DNA of 64,000 nt. Source: Pseudoxanthomonas dokdonensis. Lineage in GTDB: Bacteria > Pseudomonadota > Gammaproteobacteria > Xanthomonadales > Xanthomonadaceae. The stretch spans positions 62,001-126,000 of the forward strand of contig NZ_LDJL01000015.1 in the NCBI RefSeq assembly GCF_001431405.1. The letters are read 5' to 3'. Below the pieces are notes generated by a model. That model did no database searches. It was given only the letters and a program-made list of their open reading frames with translations, and was not told where the DNA came from. Every line of letters starts with the position of its first letter. The first letter of the stretch is position 1. A program made the translations under genes and the position numbers. Shown here piece by piece: positions 54,668-62,567 of the stretch.

Positions 54668-54695
54668 CGGCTTCAGACATCGATGCGACGTGTGG

Positions 54696-56324
54696 TCAGC
54701 GTTTCAACGCGGAACAGACCAGTACCCCGACGGCATCGCGTGGGGTCAGTACACGGCTGCGCAGCGAACGCTTGGTGTAGTCGGCCATGCAGCTGACGTA
54801 CTTGCCACGGTTCTTCGAGGTGCTCTCGCACATGTCGCTCCATGCCAGCACGTTGGCACCGACGATCAGGCCGCCTTCCTCATGCACATCCACGCCGGTG
54901 TTGCACCAGCCGATGCGGGCGTCGCCATCGTTGAGGGTCCAGCCGATGTCGTGATACAGGGCCGGCGTAAGGTCGACGTTGATCTGCGCCTGCAGCGTCG
55001 GCGTGGCCGCCGGTTCCATCAACGCATTGGGTGACAACGCGGTGTCGAAGTGCGAGAACGAAGATCCGCTTTCATAGGGGTTGGGTGCATACAAGCGCAC
55101 GCGCCCATTGTCATCGGCACCCTGCAGCAGGTTGGGGTCGACCTGGATCGCGGCCTGTGCCGGCAGGTTGGCCCGGATCAGGTTGCCCACGCTCTGTGCC
55201 ACCAGCACCGACGGGATGGTGACGGCAGGATCATCGCCGCTCATGCCCTGGGTACTGTTGGCGGTATTGACCACGATCATGCCGGTGGCGCCCGCCGCCT
55301 GCACGTTGGCGGCCTTGAGCACGAACGCACAGGTACCGCGATCGACCAGGGCAATCCTGCCGGCCAGCTCCGCGCCATTGGTGATGGCCTCGCAGGCGTC
55401 GGTGCTGACTGCGCCACCATCCAGTGCCGCGGCAATCGTGCCGTTGAGGTTGGATGCACTGGCGGCCGGGCCGAAGGTGGCGGTGCCGAACTCATAGCTG
55501 CCAGCGGCGGCCGCCGGCGAACTGACCTTGAGCACGGTGCGGTTGTCGAGGATCAGTGCCGCTTCCTGGTTGACCTGCTGGCCGGTCCATACCAGCTTGC
55601 CGGTATCCAGCAGCGACGCCGCGCGCTCGGCGTTGGTCATCTGTGCGAACGACTTGCCCAGGGTGTTGTCGTAGGCATGGATTGAATAGATGTCCTGCAC
55701 CCCGGCCAGGAATCCGCCCGCCGAATTGGTGAAGCCCTGCACGCCCAGGCCGTGGCCGATTTCATGCATCACCACGTCGAGGAAGTCGATGGCATCGGCC
55801 GGAGCATTGCCATCAAGACCGTAATACCAGGTACGTCCGGTCAGGCAGTCCGGATTGACGCCGATGTCGCCGTTGAAGCGCGAGTTGATGTCGATGAAGC
55901 CGGGATCGAGATCGGTGCCGGCGATGGCATCGGCCAGTGCCGACGCGTACCAGGTGCCGGCTTCGATGCCGGGTGCGAAGTCGGAGAACACGCTGGTGGT
56001 GCCGGCCGAACCGAGCACCGCGCTGGTCGGCGTGCAGGCCAGTGGCTGGAACGAAGCACCGATGTAGATCGGCACGTCGCTCTTCAACACCGCGCCCCAC
56101 AGCGACATCGCGAACTGATAGACCTTGGTGCGCTGGTCGCCCAGTGTCTTGCCGGGGTTCAGGCCGACCGGTGCCTTGGGGGTGGGATCATCCAGGCCCA
56201 GGCCGGTGCCGGTGTCACCACTGACCAGCACCAGTTCGGCGCTGTGCGCGGGGGCCGACAGTGCCATCGCGGCCATCAGCGCGCCGGGCAGCAACAACCC
56301 TGATACGAAGGTGGACTTATTCAT
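54696..56324 (-). CDS. Secreted metalloprotease with inserted PA domain, copy B
   Basis: This 542-residue paralog of the 52086-53702 protein is collinear over its whole length. It has a signal peptide, HEIGHGLG (187-194), a PA domain (GRIALVDRGTCAFVLKAANV, VTIPSVLVAQSVGNLIRANL), SHFD and LMEP, and the C-terminal Cys region. All candidate catalytic residues are kept in both copies, so both are probably active. It overlaps its small-protein gene by 8 bases, exactly as in copy A. Confidence 0.82.
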   Translation of the reverse strand: MNKSTFVSGLLLPGALMAAMALSAPAHSAELVLVSGDTGTGLGLDDPTPKAPVGLNPGKTLGDQRTKVYQFAMSLWGAVLKSDVPIYIGASFQPLACTPTSAVLGSAGTTSVFSDFAPGIEAGTWYASALADAIAGTDLDPGFIDINSRFNGDIGVNPDCLTGRTWYYGLDGNAPADAIDFLDVVMHEIGHGLGVQGFTNSAGGFLAGVQDIYSIHAYDNTLGKSFAQMTNAERAASLLDTGKLVWTGQQVNQEAALILDNRTVLKVSSPAAAAGSYEFGTATFGPAASASNLNGTIAAALDGGAVSTDACEAITNGAELAGRIALVDRGTCAFVLKAANVQAAGATGMIVVNTANSTQGMSGDDPAVTIPSVLVAQSVGNLIRANLPAQAAIQVDPNLLQGADDNGRVRLYAPNPYESGSSFSHFDTALSPNALMEPAATPTLQAQINVDLTPALYHDIGWTLNDGDARIGWCNTGVDVHEEGGLIVGANVLAWSDMCESTSKNRGKYVSCMADYTKRSLRSRVLTPRDAVGVLVCSALKR

Positions 56325-56790
56325 CGCTGGCCTCCATGCGCGTGGTGGGCTTTTCGGCGGCTGCCGGCAGGCCGTCATCGGAATGCTGGATGTGCATCGT
56401 GCCGTTGGCATCGGTGGTGACGGTCAGATCGCTCATGTAGCTTTCCGGCACCTGCATGGCAGTACCGCCATTGCCAAGGCGGCGCCGGGTGCCCAGTGCT
56501 TCGCTCTGGGTCTGCGGGGCGGCAAAGCCTTTCTTGCCGGCCAACTGCGGCGTCGCCCGCCGCGCACTCTTCAGCGAGGGCGATTGCTGCTGCAGTTGCA
56601 GGCGCTCCGCGGCGGTGGCCGCGCGCATTTTGCCGGTGACCGGGTCGATGGTGACAATCTGGCCGGCGGCGACGGGTTCGGCTTGCGGGCCAGCAGCTTC
56701 GGCGGTGGCCTGGGGTTCGGCGGCCTGCGCGCTGGCGCAGGCGATCAGCATGGCGGACAGCCATAGCGGTGGGATGACGAGACGACGCAT
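56317..56790 (-). CDS. Small exported protein of the protease cassette, copy B
   Basis: The 157-residue paralog of copy A has a signal peptide (LWLSAMLIACASAQAAE), DPVTGKMRAATAAERLQLQQ, a basic middle, GGTAMQVPESYMSDLTV and a His/Asp-containing tail. The segments MRxxxTAAER and MQVPESYMSxLTV are the most conserved between copies. AAGGAGTGTGCA before the ATG is identical in both copies. Confidence 0.75.
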   Translation of the reverse strand: MRRLVIPPLWLSAMLIACASAQAAEPQATAEAAGPQAEPVAAGQIVTIDPVTGKMRAATAAERLQLQQQSPSLKSARRATPQLAGKKGFAAPQTQSEALGTRRRLGNGGTAMQVPESYMSDLTVTTDANGTMHIQHSDDGLPAAAEKPTTRMEASDE

Positions 56791-56903
56791 TGCACACTCC
56801 TTGGCATAACGAAGGGACGACCCGATACCAGAGGTGAAGCGATTGGATTGTGCTGGCACGGGACCAGGCGGTCAGATGATGCTCGGGGGAGCCGACCTGG
56901 CCT

Positions 56904-56935
56904 GAGTGTGCGTTAACGCACGTTCACCTTCAACC
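56904..56935 (-). promoter_or_regulatory. Conserved upstream block of cassette B with a 14-bp palindrome
   Basis: The minus strand reads GGTTGAAGGTGAAC and then GTGCGTTAACGCAC, a perfect palindrome at 56908-56921, followed by ACTC. The block lies about 114 bases before the small-protein start. Copy A shares the flanks but not the palindrome, so the two copies may respond differently. Confidence 0.6.
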
Positions 56936-57039
56936 CGCCTGTTCACCGCGGTGAGGATGAACAGGCGGATCGCATTCCTGTTCCGTGCATCGCCATGGAT
57001 GGCGGCCGACTCAGCCCGCAGGCATTGCCGCGGCGCGTC

Positions 57040-57294
57040 TCAGAGCACACCGCTGCCCAGCAGCAGCCGGCCCATCGCCACCACGATGACCACTGCATTC
57101 AAGACCAGCCCGGCTTTGGCCCGGCGATTGCCGGCCGGTCCGGAAAACAACACGCCGATTGCGCCGATGATCGCACCGACCACCGCAAACGGGATCAGCA
57201 GCCAGTTGCCGATGCCCAGCAGCGGGATCAGGAACAGCACCATCCAGACCAGCGAAAACATTCCCCACAACAGGCTGATCAGCCCCATTCCCAT
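57040..57294 (-). CDS. Small membrane protein, unknown function
   Basis: The 84-residue product has three hydrophobic stretches (LISLLWGMFSLVWMVLFLIP, WLLIPFAVVGAIIGAIGVLF and AGLVLNAVVIVVAMGRLLLG). The start MGMGLIS at 57294 has GGGAG upstream, while a longer frame to 57366 adds polar residues. No named family is recognised. Confidence 0.7.
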   Translation of the reverse strand: MGMGLISLLWGMFSLVWMVLFLIPLLGIGNWLLIPFAVVGAIIGAIGVLFSGPAGNRRAKAGLVLNAVVIVVAMGRLLLGSGVL

Positions 57295-57376
57295 GCTCCC
57301 GTGCCAGCGCCGCCCATCGGCCGCCTCGTCGCAATTCAATATCGGGGCCGTGAACAAGGCTTGCAAGCACGCTGTG

Positions 57377-58435
57377 TCAGCTGGCGACGCCGTGCATGCC
57401 TTCGATTTCGACCATCAGTTCGCGCCGGCAGACATCGGCCCGCAGCATGAAGAACGGCACCGACGGGCCCAGTCTGGCGCGCAGGTGCGCGGCCACCTCG
57501 GGCGCATCTTCGCCGTCGCGGACGTAGACCTTGAGCCGCGAACTGGCATCCAGCGTCGGCGGCAGCAGGGGCTGCTGCTGGCGCGCGGCGGTGATCAGGC
57601 TGGCCAGATTGGCCAGGGTCTCGTCCAACTGCGCGTGCAGTGATTCGATGTGGCGCGAGGCATGGCCAACGATGCTGGCAGTGCCGGACAGGAACAGCGG
57701 CAGGGTCGAGTTGGCCGGTGGCAGCAGGGCGCGGGCGAAACTGGGCGATTGCGGACCGTATTCGCGCGGGTAGCGGTAGGCGCTGACCTGGCGCGGGTTT
57801 TCCAGCGGCAGCCCGGGCGCGCGTGCCGCCAGCCAGTACACCTGCAGCACCCGCTGGCCGTCGCGGCTGCCGATGGCGGTGGCCGCTGGCAGGCTGCCCA
57901 CATCGACCTGGCCCAGGCCACGCACGCGGCCGACGCAGAACTGCCGGTAGCGCTCCTGGTCGTTCTCGCCCAGGGTGATGGCATCCAGATAGTTCCAGAC
58001 CCGCAGCAGGTGCGGGTAGCCGCTGGACTGCCAGAACGCCCGCAGCCGTGCGTAGGCCTGCTCGCTGGCCGCGAGGATGGCGCCATCACCGCTGCCGGAC
58101 CACTCGGATTCGGCCACCTCCAGCACCCCGAACTGCAACCGGCCATCCTCGCTGACGGCGATGTCGGCGTGGCGGGCGTGGCTGACCGGGCCACTGCCGC
58201 GCCACACTTCCAGCACCGGCGCGGTGGCCAGCGGTTGCAGCGGTACCTGCAGGTACCGCGGGTCGGCCAGTTCTGTCCGGCCCGGGGTGGCGTCGCCAAA
58301 GCCGAACACCGCCAGGGTGTCGGCGCGTGCCAGTTGTTGCTGGATAGTTGCCACGCATGACATCGGCGCGGGACAGGAGAGAACGTCGACCGCCAGGTGC
58401 ATATCGGGACGGTCAGCGTGGGGAACAGCGGTCAT
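57377..58435 (-). CDS. xanB2: Chorismatase of the XanB2/FkbO/Hyg5 family
   Basis: The product of about 352 residues matches chorismate-converting enzymes in YLQVPLQPLATAPVLEVWRG, RVWNYLDAITLGENDQERY, ENPRQVSAYRYPREYGPQSP and LFLSGTASIVGHASRH. XanB2 makes 3- and 4-hydroxybenzoate from chorismate for xanthomonadin pigment and ubiquinone. Which product is made here is not readable by eye. No pigment genes flank it. Starts at 58465 and 58402 are alternatives. Confidence 0.8.
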   Translation of the reverse strand: MTAVPHADRPDMHLAVDVLSCPAPMSCVATIQQQLARADTLAVFGFGDATPGRTELADPRYLQVPLQPLATAPVLEVWRGSGPVSHARHADIAVSEDGRLQFGVLEVAESEWSGSGDGAILAASEQAYARLRAFWQSSGYPHLLRVWNYLDAITLGENDQERYRQFCVGRVRGLGQVDVGSLPAATAIGSRDGQRVLQVYWLAARAPGLPLENPRQVSAYRYPREYGPQSPSFARALLPPANSTLPLFLSGTASIVGHASRHIESLHAQLDETLANLASLITAARQQQPLLPPTLDASSRLKVYVRDGEDAPEVAAHLRARLGPSVPFFMLRADVCRRELMVEIEGMHGVAS

Positions 58436-58561
58436 CAGCAGGGGGCAGGCCGGATACGATGGCAAATGATAACGCGCTGCTCACATGGGGGCGGGGCAGG
58501 ATTAGTGCAAATTCAGACAGGCCGGCACATCATGGCCGACAGCAGGGACAGGAGAGCGCGG

Positions 58562-59032
58562 ATGAAACTTCGACTATCAATGATGTTGGCGGCGGTGCTG
58601 GTGCTGGGCGGCTGCGCCAGCAGTTCCAAGGTCATGCTGGGCCAGGCACGGCCGGCGATCGACCCGTCGCAGGTGCAGATGTATCCGGCGGTACCGCCGG
58701 GCGCGACCCAGATTGCCCAGCTGGAAGCCACCAGCGCGGTCGGCTTCGGCACCCAGGGCCAGACCGATGCGGCAATCGAGCGGATGAAACGTGAAGCCGC
58801 GGCACTGGGTGCCAATGGCGTCGTGCTGCTGGGCATGGGCAGCCAGGGCTCGCCCGGTGGCATGTCGGTTGGCGGCGGCAGCTATGGCAGCCACGGCTAT
58901 GGTGGGGTCGGCTTTGGCATCCCGACCAGCCAGAAGAGCGCGGCCGGCATCGCCATCTACGTGCCGCCGAACATGATGAAAGCGCCACCACCACAGCCGA
59001 TGCCGGCACCGCAGCCGGACCCGGTGCAATAA
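58562..59032 (+). CDS. Small lipoprotein with YbjQ-like core
   Basis: The 156-residue lipoprotein has a lipobox (LVLGGC), a short domain (TQIAQLEATSAVGFGTQGQTDAAIERMKREAAALGANGVVL) reminiscent of YbjQ/RcsF-type folds, a Gly/Ser-rich stretch and a Pro/Gln-rich tail. AGGAGAG precedes the ATG. Function is unknown. The similarity is weak and by eye only. Confidence 0.75.
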   Translation: MKLRLSMMLAAVLVLGGCASSSKVMLGQARPAIDPSQVQMYPAVPPGATQIAQLEATSAVGFGTQGQTDAAIERMKREAAALGANGVVLLGMGSQGSPGGMSVGGGSYGSHGYGGVGFGIPTSQKSAAGIAIYVPPNMMKAPPPQPMPAPQPDPVQ

Positions 59033-59060
59033 GCCGGCGCGCCAGCGCAGGCGGCAAATG

Positions 59061-59090
59061 AAACGGGAGGCCATCGGCCTCCCGTTTTTC
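59061..59090 (+). terminator. Intrinsic terminator after the lipoprotein gene
   Basis: AAACGGGAGGCC pairs with GGCCTCCCGTTT around a 3-nt loop and runs into TTTTTC. It lies about 30 bases beyond the stop. Confidence 0.93.
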
Positions 59091-59160
59091 TTTCATCACC
59101 TGACCCGCGCATTCCGGCTCCGCCCGGTCATCCAGCGATGACGAGATCGCGGACCCGGCG

Positions 59161-60945
59161 TCAGCGCGAGTGTTGCGGCACGAACTGTTCCTGCACCGCC
59201 TTGGCCAGCTGATCCGGCGGCAGCAGGCCCTGGTCGAGCAGGAAGTTGTTGAACGCGAAGCGGTCGAACCTGTCGCCCAGCGCCAGTTCGGTCTGCACCC
59301 GCAGCTGCATGATCCGGCTGTAGCCGTAGAAATAGCTGCCGGCCTGGCCGGGTGCGTTGAAGGTGTAGCGATCCAGCTCCTGGCGCACCATCGGTTTGGA
59401 CAGGCCGACGTCCTGTTCCAGCACTTCGCCGGCGCGTTCACGGTCAATCAGGCCCAGGTTGAGCATCGGGTCGAGGATGGCGCGGGCCGCGCGCAGCAGG
59501 CGCAGCTGCAACGCAATCAACTGGCCATCGAGCGGCTCGTACGGGACCATCTCGGCCTCGGCGTACAAGGCCCAGCCTTCGACGTTGACCGAGTTGAAGG
59601 CAAACATGGTGCGGGCCAGTGATACCCCGCGCTCGACCATCGCGGTGAACTGCAGCTCGTGACCCGGCCGGCCCTCATGCGCGGCCAGGGTCCAGCGGCT
59701 GGCATCGAAGTTGAAGTCGTCGTAGTGCTCGTTGCCGCCATCCTTGCCCGGATTGCCCAACGGCAGCACGAACGTGCCCTGTTGACCGGTGTTGCCGACC
59801 AGCGGTGCCGGCAGGAAATGCGGCGCCGGCTGGGCCGCGCTTTCGGCTTCGCTGCCCAGGCGCATCTGCATCGGCCGTTGCGGCACGCTGACGATGCGCT
59901 GCCTGGCGATGATCGGATCAATCGTATCCAGCACCGTGCGATAGCTGGACTCCAGCTGATCGTTGGCGATGGTCTGCTTCTTCAACGCCTTGATCACCTG
60001 CCGGTAATCGCTGGCTTCGATGCCATTGGCCTTGGCCACCAGCGGTGCCAGCTGCTGCATGGCAGCGCGGGTTTCCATGAATTCCAGCTGCGCGCGTTCC
60101 ATCAGGATGCGCGGATCGATGTCGATGCCGTACTGCTTCAGCTGGAACGCATACAGCTCCGGTGGCAGCCGGTTGTCGGTGCGCGCCTTCGGCAACACGC
60201 TGCTGCGTACCCATCCAGCGTAGTCCTTGAACTGCGCATCCATTGCATCCAGTGCCGCCTCGGCGCCGCTGACCTTGTACTCGGCAAACAGTTCGCGCAC
60301 GCCCTTGGCATAGGTATCGACGTTGTCCAGTGCCCGCTCCACTTCCAGCCGGGTCGGTGGCAGCAGCGCCGGGTTCGACAGTTTTTCCTCGTAGCGCTGG
60401 CGCGCCAGCGTGGTGAAGGCGGTGCTGCCCGGCAGCTGGCCGGTGTAGCGCTGCAGGCGGTCCAGTGCCTTGGCCTGGCGCTCGGCCGGGACCTGCTTGG
60501 ACAACAGGCTGTTGATGCCACTGAAGACCGACTGCGGTGCGTCGACCCACGGCAACATCAGGCGCTCGTTCAACTGGCTGCCCTCGATGCTTTCATCGGC
60601 GGCGTGGATCATGATGGCCAGGTCCTGGCGCACGTTAGGGTCGCGTTCGCTGGCCAGCCTGGCCTGCAATTCGGCCTTGGCCCGGTTCGTGGCTTCGCGG
60701 AAACGGCGCGGATTGTCCGGACCCAGATCGGTAACCTGATCGTCATAACCGGGTACGCCGAGGAAGCTCAGGCTTTCGGCCTGGAACGGCCCCTGCGCGT
60801 CCAGCAGGATCTGCGCGTACTGATTGCTCTTCTGCACCCATGCGGGCGAGTTGGCGGCAGCCTGCGCGGCCGGTTCGGCTGCATGGGCCGGCGCCAGCAG
60901 TGGCGCGGATACTACCAGGGCAATGGCAAGGACGAGTGGCTTCAT
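59161..60945 (-). CDS. DUF885 family exported protein, second paralog
   Basis: The 594-residue protein has a signal peptide (LVLAIALVVSAPLLAPAHAA) and the DUF885 zinc-like motif HEGRPGH near residue 422, followed by VNVEGWALYAEAEM. It is only distantly similar to the protein at 27427-29253. It is monocistronic, and substrate and mechanism are unknown. Confidence 0.82.
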   Translation of the reverse strand: MKPLVLAIALVVSAPLLAPAHAAEPAAQAAANSPAWVQKSNQYAQILLDAQGPFQAESLSFLGVPGYDDQVTDLGPDNPRRFREATNRAKAELQARLASERDPNVRQDLAIMIHAADESIEGSQLNERLMLPWVDAPQSVFSGINSLLSKQVPAERQAKALDRLQRYTGQLPGSTAFTTLARQRYEEKLSNPALLPPTRLEVERALDNVDTYAKGVRELFAEYKVSGAEAALDAMDAQFKDYAGWVRSSVLPKARTDNRLPPELYAFQLKQYGIDIDPRILMERAQLEFMETRAAMQQLAPLVAKANGIEASDYRQVIKALKKQTIANDQLESSYRTVLDTIDPIIARQRIVSVPQRPMQMRLGSEAESAAQPAPHFLPAPLVGNTGQQGTFVLPLGNPGKDGGNEHYDDFNFDASRWTLAAHEGRPGHELQFTAMVERGVSLARTMFAFNSVNVEGWALYAEAEMVPYEPLDGQLIALQLRLLRAARAILDPMLNLGLIDRERAGEVLEQDVGLSKPMVRQELDRYTFNAPGQAGSYFYGYSRIMQLRVQTELALGDRFDRFAFNNFLLDQGLLPPDQLAKAVQEQFVPQHSR

Positions 60946-61057
60946 GGTCGATTTCCGGAACGTTGGTTGGCGCCACGCTACGCGGGCGTGGCGCGCTCCA
61001 CAATCGGCCGGAAGTCACTGCGCCGCGGCAGCGGTCGCAGACCAGCGGCCAGGCGGC

Positions 61058-62506
61058 TCAGCTTTTCATCCGGATCATCAGCTCCAGCACCTTGCGCGCG
61101 CGCTGGCCATACGGCGGGCTCAGCCAGTCGATCGCCCGCAGCGGACCCTGGTACAGGATCGGCCGCAGCTTGGAAAACGTGTTGAAGCCTTCCACCCCGT
61201 GGTAATGGCCCATGCCGCTGTTGCCGATGCCGCCGAACGGCAGCGTGTGCACGCTGACATGCAGGATGCTGTCATTGACGGTGACGCCGCCGGACAGGGT
61301 GTTCATGATGTACCACTGTGCCAGCGACTTGTCGTTGGTGAACGGATACAGCGACAGCGGACGCGGCCGGTCATTGATGTACTGCGCGGCTTCCTCGCGG
61401 GTGCGGTAACTGCGGATGGGCAGGATCGGGCCGAAGATTTCGCGCTGCATCAGTTCCATGTCGTCGTTGACGTCCAGCACCAGCTTGGGCGACATGATCC
61501 GGCGGCTGGCATCGGGGGTCTGATCCGGGGCGAGCTCGACGATGCGTGCGCCCTTGCTGCGTGCGTCTTCCAGTGCCGCCTGCAGGCGGTCATGCGAGCG
61601 CTGGTCGATGATCGCGGTGTAGTCGCCGTTGTTGATGTCCGGATAGGCGCTGGCGAAGGCCTCGCGTGCGTGGCCGGCGAAGGCCTCGATCTTGTCCTGC
61701 GGCATCAGCAGGTAATCGATATTGGTGCAGATCTGGCCGGCATTGAAGGTCTTGGCCCAGATCACCCGCTTGGCCGCGGTCTGCACGTCGTAGTCCGGCG
61801 CGATGATGGCCGGCGACTTGCCACCCAGCTCCAGCGTCACCGGGGTCAGGTTGCGCGCGGCATTGGCCATCACCGCCTTGCCGGTGGCCGGCGAGCCGGT
61901 GAAGAAGATATGGTCGAACGGCAGCGCGGTGAAGGCCGGCCCGCGGCCGCCGCCGTCCTCGAAGAACACCAGTTTCGAGGTCGGGAAATACTTCGGTGAC
62001 AGGGTCTTCAGCAGTTGCGCCAGATGGTTGGAGTTTTCCGACATCTTGACCATCGCGGTATTGCCGGCGGCAAAGATGCTGGTCAGCGGATGGAACACCA
62101 TCGCAATCGGGAAATTCCACGGCACCACCACCCCGACCACGCCGACCGGTTGTGGCAGCAGGCGCGCCCTGGCCAGCGGCAGCCGCATCGGGTCGACATG
62201 CCGCTTCTGCGGTTTCATCCAGCGCTTGAGGTGCTTGATCGCTTCCTGCAGGCCGTCCAGGGTGACCGCGATTTCGGCAAAGCCGGTTTCGAAGCGCGAA
62301 CGGCAGCCGTAGTCCTGGTTGACGGCTTCGATCAGCGCATCGCGGTTGTCCGCCACCAGCCGCACCATCTGCTTGAGGTCGGCCACGCGTTGTTCGTGGC
62401 TGGGATAGCGCAGGCGCTCGAAGTGTGCGCGCTGGCTGGCCAGGGCATCCTGGAATTCAGCCGGGATGGCCGGGGTCTCCGCGGCGGCGTTGGCAGTGCT
62501 GGTCAT
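61058..62506 (-). CDS. Aldehyde dehydrogenase, coniferyl-aldehyde dehydrogenase type
   Basis: The 482-residue NAD(P)-dependent enzyme lacks the N-terminal extension of large ALDHs. Visible motifs are VVPWNFPIAMVFHPL, FTGSPATGKAVM, LELGGKSPAII (catalytic Glu) and FNAGQICTN (catalytic Cys at about residue 260). The C-terminal helix is hydrophobic and basic. The group acts on aromatic or long-chain aldehydes. GAGGA precedes the ATG at 62506. Confidence 0.88.
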   Translation of the reverse strand: MTSTANAAAETPAIPAEFQDALASQRAHFERLRYPSHEQRVADLKQMVRLVADNRDALIEAVNQDYGCRSRFETGFAEIAVTLDGLQEAIKHLKRWMKPQKRHVDPMRLPLARARLLPQPVGVVGVVVPWNFPIAMVFHPLTSIFAAGNTAMVKMSENSNHLAQLLKTLSPKYFPTSKLVFFEDGGGRGPAFTALPFDHIFFTGSPATGKAVMANAARNLTPVTLELGGKSPAIIAPDYDVQTAAKRVIWAKTFNAGQICTNIDYLLMPQDKIEAFAGHAREAFASAYPDINNGDYTAIIDQRSHDRLQAALEDARSKGARIVELAPDQTPDASRRIMSPKLVLDVNDDMELMQREIFGPILPIRSYRTREEAAQYINDRPRPLSLYPFTNDKSLAQWYIMNTLSGGVTVNDSILHVSVHTLPFGGIGNSGMGHYHGVEGFNTFSKLRPILYQGPLRAIDWLSPPYGQRARKVLELMIRMKS

Positions 62507-62567
62507 CGGTGTCCTCGGTAGGGTGAACCCTGCGGTCGCCAGTCTGGCGCCACAGGGCGGTGATCGG

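Noticed and set aside
54343-54780. Plus-strand open frame between the protease cassettes
   Set aside because: No ribosome site or family similarity. It runs through the terminator and into the antisense of protease copy B.
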